DNA of 64,000 nt from Psychrobacter phenylpyruvicus DSM 7000 = NBRC 102152 (GCF_000685805.1 NZ_JMKP01000004.1:70502-134501); one strand, 5' to 3'. Numbered from the stretch's first letter, positions 14,278 to 23,203 are shown. The notes: generated by a model not told the origin, from the letters alone. A program made the numbers and translations.

Positions 14278-14514
14278 ATGGACTATCCAATCAGAATCTT
14301 AAGCGACATACGCGGTCAAATCGTGGCAGTAGTGGATGTGAATGGCAATGAGTACACGGTGCAAATGAATTCAATTGGGGTACCGACAGCTGAGCGCAAT
14401 AAGCTGATCAGGAGGCTGGCAAAGAAAAAGGCGGAGGCTGAAAGGGCGGCTAACATTCAATGGGACATGGCTTCGGGTAAAGATTATAGTGTTGAATCAA
14501 AGCGCTTGATTTGA
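14278..14514 (+). CDS. Hypothetical small protein
   Basis: A 78-aa protein starting two bases after the DUF1064 gene. The N-terminal half is beta-rich (RILSDIRGQIVAVVDVNGNE) and the C-terminal half is a basic helix (KLIRRLAKKKAEAERAAN). Not recognised; a nucleic-acid-binding role would suit the charge. Confidence 0.6.
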   Translation: MDYPIRILSDIRGQIVAVVDVNGNEYTVQMNSIGVPTAERNKLIRRLAKKKAEAERAANIQWDMASGKDYSVESKRLI

Positions 14515-14552
14515 TGTTGCGAAGATAGACTTTAATTGACTTTCGAGGGTTT

Positions 14553-14942
14553 ATGATTGATATTTTAGAAGAATGGGGAAAGTGGTCTAGGCATGATTGG
14601 GGTAGCTACTCATCGCCGCTTTATCACCTCATGAGAGCCCATAATCCCGATTTTAGAACTGGCGACGCTTACGCACCAGATATCACGGATGATGAAGCCA
14701 TGAGAGTGTCTGCTATCGTGTGTGATTTGGCAAGGCACAACAAGGTTTTGGCTGAGGTGTTGAAGAGGCGTTATATCAACAATATGAGCCTAAGACAAAT
14801 ATCTCGCTACTATCTCACTCCATTGGAATATCCAGCTCAGGCATCGCTATCCTGGCATGATAAAAACAAGAAGAGAGTGCATCCGCAAGTGACAGCAAGA
14901 TTATTGGAAGAGGCGGAGAAATATGTAAGGAGCAGGCTTTAA
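14553..14942 (+). CDS. Antitermination protein Q-like
   Basis: A 129-aa protein of the Phage_antitermQ type: ITDDEAMRVSAIVCDLARHN, EVLKRRYINNMSLRQISRYY and a C-terminal basic helix. Q-type proteins load on RNA polymerase at the late promoter and let it pass terminators. This gene is the last of the PR operon. It is followed within 8 bp by the late promoter and two terminators, the exact context expected. Confidence 0.85.
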   Translation: MIDILEEWGKWSRHDWGSYSSPLYHLMRAHNPDFRTGDAYAPDITDDEAMRVSAIVCDLARHNKVLAEVLKRRYINNMSLRQISRYYLTPLEYPAQASLSWHDKNKKRVHPQVTARLLEEAEKYVRSRL

Positions 14943-14949
14943 AAGTGAC

Positions 14950-14978
14950 TTGACAGTTGTGACAGTAAGTAGTATAAA
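14950..14978 (+). promoter_or_regulatory. Late promoter (PR'-like), copy 1
   Basis: TTGACA (14950-14955) and TATAAA (14973-14978) are spaced by 17 bp. The spacer contains GACAG-N-AAGT, also present in the second late promoter at 25341. Spacer conservation suggests a Q-binding element, which in lambda lies between -35 and -10. Two terminators follow within 110 bp. Confidence 0.88.
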
Positions 14979-15007
14979 TGTGCTAGATTGGCACGAAGTT
15001 ATGAGAT

Positions 15008-15039
15008 AGCGATTGATTTAATTATCAGTCGCTTTTTTT
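15008..15039 (+). terminator. Late terminator tR'1
   Basis: Stem AGCGATTGAT / ATCAGTCGCT with one wobble pair, followed by seven T. It begins about 20 nt after the expected late transcription start and would stop transcripts in the absence of Q. Confidence 0.85.
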
Positions 15040-15060
15040 GTGCCTGAATGTTTGTCCTTG

Positions 15061-15087
15061 CCCACGCCTAAACAGCGTGGGTTTTTT
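15061..15087 (+). terminator. Late terminator tR'2
   Basis: Stem CCCACGC / GCGTGGG with a 7-nt loop, followed by TTTTTT. It is the second terminator in the late leader. Confidence 0.9.
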
Positions 15088-15136
15088 ATGCCTACTGAAT
15101 ATTAAACACTGCCCGAGCCTGCAAGTGGGTCAAAGA

Positions 15137-15553
15137 CTAGCTGTTGATAAAGCCAATTTGACGACGCTCCTTATCAGGATTATGTTTTTCGCCAGCTTGA
15201 AGTAGAAAGTTTAATTGGTTGTGATGCTGGATTAACTGCATCGGCTTTCCAGAGTCGGTTGTTCCGTGAAATATGATTAGATCCGGATTATTAAACTCAA
15301 TCGAATCGACATAGAAAACTACTTGGCTACCAAATGAAGCGGCCATAATCATTACTTCTTGGTCATGATTTGAAGCTGATTCGAATTGACGTACATGCCT
15401 TTCTATTGACTCGCGAATTGCCACTACGGGATTGTTTTTACGATAGGTTATTCCAGCTATTTTGTCTGTACTTTCTTGCAGTTTTTTTAAACGATTTAGG
15501 TCATAGTGAGAATGACCAGACATAACTTCTTTGAATAACTTATCAATATCCAT
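15137..15553 (-). CDS. Minus-strand moron, DUF6173-like
   Basis: A 138-aa soluble protein. The C-terminal half has the pattern MAASFG, NPDLIIFHGTTDSGKPMQLI and HHNQLNFLL, which I recall from DUF6173 proteins, small proteins of unknown function often found in mobile DNA. The N-terminal half is helical. It is transcribed against the late genes, between the late terminators and the small terminase. A gene in this orientation and place is typically a moron expressed in the lysogen. Function unknown. Confidence 0.7.
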   Translation of the reverse strand: MDIDKLFKEVMSGHSHYDLNRLKKLQESTDKIAGITYRKNNPVVAIRESIERHVRQFESASNHDQEVMIMAASFGSQVVFYVDSIEFNNPDLIIFHGTTDSGKPMQLIQHHNQLNFLLQAGEKHNPDKERRQIGFINS

Positions 15554-15612
15554 AATTAATCCTTAGTTAAAGTGAAACTTAAATATACCATTTTTCTAAC
15601 ATGGAGGTGAGC

Positions 15613-16005
15613 ATGTCAAACTCTAAAAAGCTCACTGATAAGCAAGCAAGATTTGTTGAAGAATACCTGATTGATACAAACGCTACCCAAGCAGCGATTA
15701 GAGCCGGTTATAGCGCAAAGACGGCAAAGCCAAAGGGTAATGAGCTTAAAAAGCATCCTGCCATTGCTGCAGCTATCGAAGCGGGCCTAGCAAGCTTATC
15801 AGAGCGCTGCCAAGTCACCCAAGATGACGTGATTAGAGGGTTATTAACTGAAGCTGAATGGATGGGTGAAGGCTCAAGCCATAGCGCACGTGTGCAAGCT
15901 TGGAGTCAGTTGGGTAAGCATTTGGGGATGTTTAAAGACAAGGTTGAACATACTGGGAAAGATGGCGAAGATCTATCATTGAATATCAAAGTAAGCTATG
16001 AGTGA
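15613..16005 (+). CDS. terS: Terminase small subunit
   Basis: A 130-aa protein with the Terminase_2 N-terminal motif (LTDKQARFVEEYLIDTNATQ, AAIRAGYSAKTA) forming the DNA-recognition helix-turn-helix, then a helical oligomerisation region. It selects the packaging start. The ATG at 15613 is preferred to that at 15601 because GGAGG lies just upstream of it. It overlaps the large subunit by 8 nt. Confidence 0.9.
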   Translation: MSNSKKLTDKQARFVEEYLIDTNATQAAIRAGYSAKTAKPKGNELKKHPAIAAAIEAGLASLSERCQVTQDDVIRGLLTEAEWMGEGSSHSARVQAWSQLGKHLGMFKDKVEHTGKDGEDLSLNIKVSYE

Positions 16006-17281
16006 TGTTGTTGTTACATTCCCGAAGAAGTTTAAAGCCTTTGATAAGCCATGCCGTTATAAATTTGCCCGTGGTGGCCGTGGCAGTGGTAAGTCATGGT
16101 CAGTAGCCAAAAAGCTATTGCTCATTGGCACTCAAAAGCCAACACGCATTTTATGTACGCGTGAAGTACAGAAGTCAATTAAGCAGTCAGTTCACCAATT
16201 ACTTAAAGACCAAATCAATGGCATGGGCTTGGATAGCTTTTATCAGGTACTTGAGACGGAGATACGAGGGTTAAACGGCACGCGCATTTACTTTAGCGGT
16301 CTGAGTGATATGACGGCCGATAGCATCAAGTCGTTTGAAGGTGTGGATATTTGCTGGATTGAAGAAGGTCAGGCAATTACTGATAAATCCCTAAAGATTT
16401 TAACGCCGACAATCAGGGCTGAGGGGTCAGAGATTTGGGTAACTTATAACCCGCAGCTAGACAGCGACCCTATTCATCAAATGGCTAACGCTGAGCGTGA
16501 CGACACAATCACGATTGATGTTAACTGGTATGACAACCCTTGGTTCCCTGCTGTCTTAAACGATGAAAGACTACACGCTAAGGCAACCCTGCCAACTGCT
16601 GAATACGAGCATATTTGGGAAGGTAAGTGTATGCCAGCCGTCGAAGGTGCGATTTACTTTAACGAGATTGCAGATGCTGAAGCCAAAGGGCGCGTGACTC
16701 GCTTGCAGTATGACCCAATGCTAAAGGTTCACACTATTTGGGATTTAGGCTTCAATGACTCAATGTTTATAACCTTTGTGCAGCGCGTGGCATCTGAGAT
16801 ACGCATTATTCATGCAATTGAAGATAACCAACGCACCCTGGTTGATTATGTAGAGAGCGATATTAAACCACTTAACTACAACTGGGGCAGTGATTGGCTA
16901 CCGCATGATGGTTTTGCTAAGCGCCACCAGTCGGGCAAGTCTGATGCTGAAGTCATGCTTGCTTTAGGTCGCAAGGTGATTGCTATTCCTAACATGGATA
17001 TAGAGTCAGGGATTAGGCGTGGGCGCGAAGTATTCCCCAGAGTTTACTTCAACAAAGAGTCGCCTGGCGTTATGCGCCTTGTTGAGTGTTTAAAGCGATA
17101 CCGTAGGCACGTAAGCAAGGCCACAGGTGAGCCAAGCCGTCCAGTGCATGATGAATATAGTCACGGAGCAGACAACTATCGCTATATAGCAATTGTGGCA
17201 GACAAGCTAACAAACGACGCAGACAGAAAACCAAATTTACCACCACCACCACCAAAACGACGTGGCGGATGGCAATCATAA
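15998..17281 (+). CDS. terL: Terminase large subunit
   Basis: A 427-aa packaging motor of the Terminase_3/PBSX-like group. The Walker A motif is GGRGSGKS (residues 26-33) and the Walker B region is GVDICWIEEGQ (about 112-122). The C-terminal RNase H-like nuclease begins near IWDLGFNDSMF, with further acidic residues downstream. It is a normal length. It would package concatemers into P22-type proheads, consistent with headful packaging, though no pac site was identified. Confidence 0.95.
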   Translation: MSDVVVTFPKKFKAFDKPCRYKFARGGRGSGKSWSVAKKLLLIGTQKPTRILCTREVQKSIKQSVHQLLKDQINGMGLDSFYQVLETEIRGLNGTRIYFSGLSDMTADSIKSFEGVDICWIEEGQAITDKSLKILTPTIRAEGSEIWVTYNPQLDSDPIHQMANAERDDTITIDVNWYDNPWFPAVLNDERLHAKATLPTAEYEHIWEGKCMPAVEGAIYFNEIADAEAKGRVTRLQYDPMLKVHTIWDLGFNDSMFITFVQRVASEIRIIHAIEDNQRTLVDYVESDIKPLNYNWGSDWLPHDGFAKRHQSGKSDAEVMLALGRKVIAIPNMDIESGIRRGREVFPRVYFNKESPGVMRLVECLKRYRRHVSKATGEPSRPVHDEYSHGADNYRYIAIVADKLTNDADRKPNLPPPPPKRRGGWQS

Positions 17282-17292
17282 GAGATTAAGCA

Positions 17293-19674
17293 ATGACTAA
17301 TAAAAAAGACGATAAAATTTTGCAGTCAATGCGAGATTTTAAAGAGCGTGCTGAGGGCTACTGGTACGAGACGTACCAAAAAGCACTAGAAGACATTGAG
17401 TTTTGCGTCAACAAAGAAGCCCAATGGGATGAAAGAGCGCGCAGACAGCGTGAAGAAGAAGGCCGTCCTTGCATCTCTATCAACAAGATTAAGCTATTTG
17501 TTAAGCAGCAAGTTAACGCTTTACGTGCTAACAAGATGACGCTTAATGCTATTCCAGTCGGCAATGATGATGTTGGCAAGGCTGAGATACAAGATGCCAT
17601 GCTTGAGTACATCTTAAAAGCATCGCGCTCAGATACAGCGACTGACTGGGCTTATGAACGTGCAGTAATGGGTGGCTTTGGCTTTTGGCGTATCACTACT
17701 GAATACGCGTCAGAAGTCAGCTTTGACCAAGAGATACGTATTAAGCGCATCGAAAACCCTCAATCGACTTACCTATCACCAGAGATTAAATGCCCAGTTG
17801 GCTCAGATGCTACCGAAGCTTTGACTGGCGAATGGATGAGCAAATCAGAGTTTGAGCGTCAATTCCCAGGCTTTGAAGCGGTAAGTGCTGATGAAGATAA
17901 TTCGACAGATTGGGAGACGTCAGACACTGTATTTGTTGCTGAGTATTATCGTGTTGAGTATGATAAAGACACGCTTTACTTATTCGACAACGGCGAAACC
18001 GCTTTAGAGTCTGACCTAAAATCAGTTGAGCTGGCACCCGATGCAGCGGCTGAACTTGAGGGACTTGAGAAAGCGGACTTGATCACGTTTGCCGCGTCAA
18101 TGCAGTTTAATGAGCCGGTTACTATCGTTGATAAAAGACCGACTCAGAAAAAGCGCATCATGTGGTACAAATGCTCGCGTGATGCTGTACTTGAGCAAAC
18201 TGAGATTAAGGCGGATTACATCCCAATTATCCTAGTCATTGGCGATGAGCAGTGGGTTGAGAACAAGCGTTATTGGATGTCGTTAATCAATGAGGCTAAA
18301 GACCCGCAGATATTTTATAACTATGCACGCACAGCCCAGCTTGAGCAGCTACAAAAAGCGGGTAACAGACCTTGGGTAGCAGATGGCCAATCTATTGAGG
18401 GCTATGAAGAGTATTGGGCGCAATCTAACAATCCTAATACGCATTATTTGCCGTACAACTCAGTTAACGAGATGGGGCATCAGTTAGCACCGCCTTTTAT
18501 GCCAGCACCTTATCAGGGTTCGCCTGATTTGATGCGTGAAGCTATGACGGCCAGTGAGGAAATTAAAGCCACCACAGGTATTTTTGATGCGTCATTAGGT
18601 AACCAAGGCAATGAAACCAGTGGCCGTGCAATTATGGCTCGTCAGCGTCAAGGTGACCAAGCGAACTTTCACTTCTTGGACAACTTTAAACGCTCATACG
18701 AGCACGCAGGACGCGTTATTTTGTCAATGATACCGTATTACTATGATACACCTCGTGTGCTTCGTATAACGCAAGATGACACCGTGTATAAGACGCTTGT
18801 CATCAATATGCCTGCTGATTCTCCAGCGGTTCAAAAGTACCAAAAAGAGTTAGAGGATGCGCAAATTGGTATCAATGGCCTTTATAACGATGTGACGGTC
18901 GGTAAGTACGATATTCGCATTGCAGCCGGTGCAGACTACAACACGCAGCGAGAAGAAGCGCGTGAAGTGCTGATTGAGCTTGGGCGTGCTTATCCGCAGT
19001 TAATGCAAGTTGCTGGTGATTTAATCATGCGAGCGTTTGACTTCCCTGATGCTGATAAACTAGCTGACCGCTTGAAACTGCTATTGCCACCACAGTTGCA
19101 AGAAGGTGATGAAGGTCAAGAGCTGCCGCCAGAAGTGCAGCAACAAATGGCTCAGATTCAACAGCAAATGCAACAAATGCAACAAGCCCTGCAACAAGCG
19201 CAGGCTGAGCTGGCGGACAAAGACAAAGATAGACAGCTTGAGATGCTTAAAGCACAGCTTAAAGCTGAGTCTGATATTGAGGTTGCTAAGATTCGTGAAT
19301 CAGGGCGTACAGACCAAGAAGAGATTAAGCAGTTTGGTAGCGTATTGCAGACAATTCTTGATAGAACGGCTGACCTACAGCAAGCCATGGCTGAAATGCA
19401 ATACACGCCTATTGAATGGCAAGAAACCGACGATTACACACAAGACCCTGCCACTGAGCAGGGTTTTTTAATGCCTGAAGAACAGCCGATGCCTCAGGAT
19501 ATGCAAATGCAGCCAACCCCAGAGCAGATGCAAGGCATGGAAGATATGCAGGGCATGGAACAAGAGTTTAGTCCGCAACCCACCGACGTCACGGGTGGGG
19601 ATGATGCGTTTAGTGACGTAGACCTCGCTGACCAAGCGTTAAATGGAAATGGAGAGATGAACAATGGCATTTGA
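17293..19674 (+). CDS. P22-like portal protein
   Basis: A 793-aa portal, somewhat longer than P22 gp1 (725 aa). Recognisable segments are WYETYQKALEDIEFCV, RRQREEEGRPCISINKIKLF and AYERAVMGGFGFWRI, plus ETSGRAIMARQRQGDQANFH near the middle. From about residue 615 a Gln/Met-rich helical tail (repeated QQM) resembles the P22 barrel. It forms the dodecameric entry channel and the seat for gp4. Its stop overlaps the scaffold start. Confidence 0.95.
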   Translation: MTNKKDDKILQSMRDFKERAEGYWYETYQKALEDIEFCVNKEAQWDERARRQREEEGRPCISINKIKLFVKQQVNALRANKMTLNAIPVGNDDVGKAEIQDAMLEYILKASRSDTATDWAYERAVMGGFGFWRITTEYASEVSFDQEIRIKRIENPQSTYLSPEIKCPVGSDATEALTGEWMSKSEFERQFPGFEAVSADEDNSTDWETSDTVFVAEYYRVEYDKDTLYLFDNGETALESDLKSVELAPDAAAELEGLEKADLITFAASMQFNEPVTIVDKRPTQKKRIMWYKCSRDAVLEQTEIKADYIPIILVIGDEQWVENKRYWMSLINEAKDPQIFYNYARTAQLEQLQKAGNRPWVADGQSIEGYEEYWAQSNNPNTHYLPYNSVNEMGHQLAPPFMPAPYQGSPDLMREAMTASEEIKATTGIFDASLGNQGNETSGRAIMARQRQGDQANFHFLDNFKRSYEHAGRVILSMIPYYYDTPRVLRITQDDTVYKTLVINMPADSPAVQKYQKELEDAQIGINGLYNDVTVGKYDIRIAAGADYNTQREEAREVLIELGRAYPQLMQVAGDLIMRAFDFPDADKLADRLKLLLPPQLQEGDEGQELPPEVQQQMAQIQQQMQQMQQALQQAQAELADKDKDRQLEMLKAQLKAESDIEVAKIRESGRTDQEEIKQFGSVLQTILDRTADLQQAMAEMQYTPIEWQETDDYTQDPATEQGFLMPEEQPMPQDMQMQPTPEQMQGMEDMQGMEQEFSPQPTDVTGGDDAFSDVDLADQALNGNGEMNNGI

Positions 19675-20515
19675 TACCACAGTAGTTGATGACGATTTGA
19701 CGGTTGAGCCGTATGAAGAAGCCGAAGAGGTGGAAGCAACGTCAGAGGAGCCTGAGCAGGAAGAAGTGGAAACACAAGAGCCTGAGCAAGCAGAAGCTGA
19801 CGAGGTGGAAGATGAAGCTCAAGATGAGCCAGACTCCAAGCCAAAAAAGGGTGCGGCAGCTCGAATTCAACAGCTTGTTGCTGAGAAAAAGGCGGCAGAA
19901 GCTGAGCTTGAGCGATTGCGTCAAGAAAAGAGCGAGCCGAAACAGTCGGTAAGCCCAGACGGCGCGCCACAACCTCCCGCAGTAGAAAGCTTTGACTTAG
20001 ACACCGAGGAAGGTCTCGACCAGTATTTTAAGGCTCAGTCGGAGTATGAAGAGAAGCTAGAAGACTGGAAGTTTGACCAAAAGCTACAACAGCGTGAAGC
20101 GGCGAAACTGCAACAGCAGCGTGAGCAAGAGATCACAAATCAGTTTAAACAGCGGTTTGATGCCAATCCTAAGTTTAGACAAGATTTTGAGCAGCTAACG
20201 ACACTGATGCAAGACAAGCCAATCAATGCTGACCCTTCGCAGTTATACCAAGGCGAAGAGCTGATGGATTTGCTGGAAGAAGTAGCAGCAAGTCCTGATT
20301 TGTACTACGAAATCGCATCACTACCTGAACAGGCTCAATACGCCAAGTTTGGTGAAATTCAGGCGAGCATTAAAGCACGCAAATCGCCTGGCAATAAAAA
20401 CATTCGACAATCACGGGCACCACGTCCGCCAAACCACACTAAAAGTAACGCACCCATTGCACGCAGCGACTATGACAAATCAGATGATGATTTTCTAGCT
20501 GCGCGGGGTCTATAA
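19664..20515 (+). CDS. Scaffolding protein
   Basis: A 283-aa protein between portal and coat, where P22 gp8 (303 aa) lies. The N-terminal 65 residues are extremely acidic (Glu-rich); then follow coiled-coil segments (LVAEKKAAEAELERLRQEK; EDWKFDQKLQQREAAKLQQQ) and a basic C-terminus (KNIRQSRAPRPP). A basic helical C-terminus is what P22 scaffold uses to bind coat. Assignment rests on position and composition. Confidence 0.85.
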   Translation: MAFDTTVVDDDLTVEPYEEAEEVEATSEEPEQEEVETQEPEQAEADEVEDEAQDEPDSKPKKGAAARIQQLVAEKKAAEAELERLRQEKSEPKQSVSPDGAPQPPAVESFDLDTEEGLDQYFKAQSEYEEKLEDWKFDQKLQQREAAKLQQQREQEITNQFKQRFDANPKFRQDFEQLTTLMQDKPINADPSQLYQGEELMDLLEEVAASPDLYYEIASLPEQAQYAKFGEIQASIKARKSPGNKNIRQSRAPRPPNHTKSNAPIARSDYDKSDDDFLAARGL

Positions 20516-20530
20516 AAAGGAAAGTAGAAC

Positions 20531-21790
20531 ATGGCTAATTACAGCGAAAACACCAGCAACAAATTATTAACTCATGACGTAATTGCAAAAGAAGCAGCAG
20601 CAATGCTGGTCGAAGAGTCGCAGTTTATTAAAGCGATTAACCGCAATCGCGAGAAAGAATTTAACAAAGATAAAGACGGCTACAAAGTCGGTGAAAGTGT
20701 ACGTGTACGCATTCCGCCAACGCCTATCGTAACTGATGGCCACGTCTTTAACTCTACTGATGCGAACGAAAACGCTCAAGAGAAGTCTGTATTGTTAAAG
20801 ATTGACACTCAAAAACATGTTGGTCTTGAGTTTGGCGCAGCTGAAATGACCCTAAAGTTAACTGACTTTAAAAATCGTTTCTTGAAACCTGCTATCAACT
20901 CTTTAGCAACTACTATTGACGCTGACTTATTGCAGCGTGCAATTGTGTCTGTTAACAACATGACGCTGATGCAAGCACAAGAAGCACACCCAACTGCCGC
21001 TTGGGGCCGAGCTCGTCAGATGTTAAACCGTGCGTTAGCGCCACAGTCTGACCGTATGTCACTGCTGTCATCTGGTGTGACTAATCGCATTGTTGATCCA
21101 GCGGGAACCTTGTTTAACCCAACACCTGAGATTGCCAAGCAGTGGAAAGAGGGTTACATCGGTCGTAGCCGCGGTTTTGAGTTTGTAGAGTCGGAGCACA
21201 TTTATCGTCAGCAAACCGGTTCGCATGGCAAGACAGGCATGACTGTAGAGGGTACTGGTCAAACGGGCGGTACTTTAGAAGTGGGCGGCTTAACAAGTGG
21301 TCAGACCATCAAACGTGGTGAAGTGTTTACCATTGCTGGTGTTAATCAGATCCACCCAATCACGCATCAAAGCTATGACGTGCCATTACAGTTCGTAGTG
21401 CTTGAAGATGTAACTGCTGGTGGTACCACTGCTACGCTTAAAATCTATCCTGAGATTGTGCCTTCAACCATTGAGTCACAGCTTAAGTCTAATGCTACGG
21501 TTAAAGAGTCTCCCGCCGCATCTGCTGCAATTACGTTTGTGATGGATAGCGATTCACTAATTGAACAAGCGCTGTGCTTCCAGAAAGACGCGTTTGCTGC
21601 CGCATTCGCACCTCTTAAGGTGTTAGCAGGCTGTGAAGGCTACACGTTTAACGCATCAACCATGGCGTTACGTGTGCAAACTGGTGGCGACTTCAAGAAC
21701 GACAGCGAGGGTACTCGTATTGACGTTCTGTACGGCTTTGCACCAATTCGTGCTAACCATGCGGCTCGTATCTTAGCGCCTAACGCATAG
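20531..21790 (+). CDS. P22-like major capsid (coat) protein
   Basis: A 419-aa coat protein close in length to P22 gp5 (430 aa). The N-terminus (SNKLLTHDVIAKEAAAMLVE) and VRVRIPPTPIVTDG match the P22 coat pattern, and the C-terminal FAPIRANHAARILAPNA is typical. The middle (about 225-345) should hold the inserted I-domain of this family. A strong ribosome site (AAAAGGAAAG) suits high expression. Confidence 0.93.
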   Translation: MANYSENTSNKLLTHDVIAKEAAAMLVEESQFIKAINRNREKEFNKDKDGYKVGESVRVRIPPTPIVTDGHVFNSTDANENAQEKSVLLKIDTQKHVGLEFGAAEMTLKLTDFKNRFLKPAINSLATTIDADLLQRAIVSVNNMTLMQAQEAHPTAAWGRARQMLNRALAPQSDRMSLLSSGVTNRIVDPAGTLFNPTPEIAKQWKEGYIGRSRGFEFVESEHIYRQQTGSHGKTGMTVEGTGQTGGTLEVGGLTSGQTIKRGEVFTIAGVNQIHPITHQSYDVPLQFVVLEDVTAGGTTATLKIYPEIVPSTIESQLKSNATVKESPAASAAITFVMDSDSLIEQALCFQKDAFAAAFAPLKVLAGCEGYTFNASTMALRVQTGGDFKNDSEGTRIDVLYGFAPIRANHAARILAPNA

Positions 21791-21812
21791 TCTAGTTATT
21801 TAGAGTTACGAG

Positions 21813-21845
21813 ACGGGTGGCAATCGCTGCCCGTTTCCGATTTTA
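21813..21845 (+). terminator. Weak terminator or attenuator after coat gene
   Basis: Stem ACGGGTGGC / GCTGCCCGT with two wobble pairs and an AATC loop (21813-21834), followed by a broken T tract. It could reduce transcription into the downstream minor genes. Confidence 0.45.
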
Positions 21846-21868
21846 CTACTAACAATTGAGGCAAACCA

Positions 21869-22414
21869 ATGACACAGCAGAACCGCATTACTAAAGATTT
21901 TTTAGAGTCAGAAATTACTAACGTTGAATATCAGCGCTTATCTGGCACCATCACGCATTGCACGATTACTGTTAAAAATGGATTTACATTTACTGGTGAA
22001 TCGGCGTGTGTTGATCCAAATAATTACGACCAAATGATTGGTGAAAAGATTGCTTATGACAACGCATTTGAAAAAATGTGGATGCCGTACGGCTTTGCCT
22101 TAAAACAAAAATTAGGCGAAGAAGTGCAGGAAGTTGGTGAAAGTATGACTTTTGGTCAAGCAATCGAAGCTTTGAAATTAGGCGAAAAAGTAGCGCGTAA
22201 AGGCTGGAACGGTAAAGGGATGTTTTTATACTATGTGCCCGCTGCATCTTATCCCGCACAACGTAACGAAAAAGGAACGATGCTAGGTGTGTTTCCTAAC
22301 GATATGGTGCCGTATTGCGCTTATATCGCTATGAAAACCGCACAAGATAATGTTGTGCCATGGTTAGCGAGTCAATCAGATGTTCTTGCTGAAGATTGGA
22401 TTTTAGTTAAATAA
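21869..22414 (+). CDS. gp49-like domain fused to DUF2829/Tad2-like domain
   Basis: A 181-aa two-domain protein. Residues 1-80 match the Phage_gp49/66 pattern (ITHCTITVKNGFTFTGESAC, GEKIAYDNAFEKMW). Residues about 93-181 are a DUF2829 domain: MTFGQAIEALKLGEKVARKG, W.GKGMFLYYVP, VPYCAYIAMKT and WLASQSDVLAEDW. DUF2829 is the fold of Tad2, the phage protein that sequesters the Thoeris signal (a cyclic ADP-ribose isomer). All the usual conserved segments appear intact. It sits in the late operon right after coat. Anti-Thoeris function is inferred from family. Confidence 0.85.
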   Translation: MTQQNRITKDFLESEITNVEYQRLSGTITHCTITVKNGFTFTGESACVDPNNYDQMIGEKIAYDNAFEKMWMPYGFALKQKLGEEVQEVGESMTFGQAIEALKLGEKVARKGWNGKGMFLYYVPAASYPAQRNEKGTMLGVFPNDMVPYCAYIAMKTAQDNVVPWLASQSDVLAEDWILVK

Positions 22415-22425
22415 GGATAAATACA

Positions 22426-22815
22426 ATGCCTAGACAATATCCCGTAATGCTATACCTTGACTACTTGACCAACTTTGCCGTTGCTCATAATCAAGATGAG
22501 TACGATAAATTAGTCGAGCAAGGCTACACGACTCACGATAAAGTTAAAACAGAACCTGAGCCGGTGAATGCTGATAATGATGATTTATTAACCGCAGCTT
22601 ATGGTGAAATTGAAAAGCTTGAAGATGAAGTTGAACTGCTACGACAAAAACTAGCAGTCTATGAGTCAGCAAAAGACACCAATCAAGACGGCGTGGTTAG
22701 CTATGACGAAATGAAGAGCAGCGAACTACAAGCACTGCTTAGACAGCGTGGCGTTGAATTTAAGACACGTGACAACAAAGACACTCTTGTTAAATTAGCT
22801 CAAGATAGCGAGTAA
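22426..22815 (+). CDS. EF-hand-loop and HeH/SAP-like protein
   Basis: A 129-aa protein. Residues 55-80 form a coiled coil (EIEKLEDEVELLRQKLAVYE). Residues 84-95 (DTNQDGVVSYDE) are a textbook calcium-binding EF-hand loop, with acidic or polar residues at 1, 3, 5, 9 and 12 and Gly at 6. Residues 96-127 (MKSSELQALLRQRGVEF then DTLVKLAQ) resemble an HeH/SAP-type DNA-binding helix pair. It lies between the Tad2-like protein and the gp4-like protein. It might be a head or capsid-associated factor; function unknown. Confidence 0.7.
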   Translation: MPRQYPVMLYLDYLTNFAVAHNQDEYDKLVEQGYTTHDKVKTEPEPVNADNDDLLTAAYGEIEKLEDEVELLRQKLAVYESAKDTNQDGVVSYDEMKSSELQALLRQRGVEFKTRDNKDTLVKLAQDSE

Positions 22816-22819
22816 TCAA

Positions 22820-23203
22820 ATGAAAGTAACTAAGATTATCAGAGCGGCATTAACACGCTTGGGCGTCTATGCAACTGGCGAAGAGGTACCTGCTGATGAT
22901 GCATTGGCGGCGCTTGATGTTCTAAACGGCATATTGTCAGAGTTTAAGCTGCAACCCCTGCTTGGCGTACCTGATACTCTCATTTTACCGCTAGATATTA
23001 ATGATGAGCCGGTACTGCCTGACAACTTAGAGCGCTTGATAGTTTTAACCCTAGCGATGGATTTAGCGCCTGATTATGGCGTTGAGCCGTCAGCTACGCT
23101 AGTTAATAGACGCAATGCGGCTATTACAGTACTCAAGCAGTCAAACGCCAAGCCAATATTCACAAAATCAGCATGGGAACATAACCGTTATGGCTGTTAT
23201 TAA
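22820..23203 (+). CDS. P22 gp4-like head-completion protein
   Basis: A 127-aa protein, shorter than P22 gp4 (166 aa). It has the pattern KIIRAALTRLGVYATGEEVP, ALAALDVLNGILSEF and the C-terminal helical region LVNRRNAAITVLKQSN. gp4 binds the portal ring and closes the DNA-filled head. P22 gp4 also has muramidase activity; nothing here shows it. It overlaps the gp10-like gene by 14 nt. Confidence 0.8.
   Translation: MKVTKIIRAALTRLGVYATGEEVPADDALAALDVLNGILSEFKLQPLLGVPDTLILPLDINDEPVLPDNLERLIVLTLAMDLAPDYGVEPSATLVNRRNAAITVLKQSNAKPIFTKSAWEHNRYGCY

Noticed and set aside
19494-19970. 158-codon minus-strand frame over portal and scaffold genes
   Set aside because: Composition (Leu/Pro/Ser runs) mirrors the Gln/Glu-rich genes on the other strand; no domain pattern is present.
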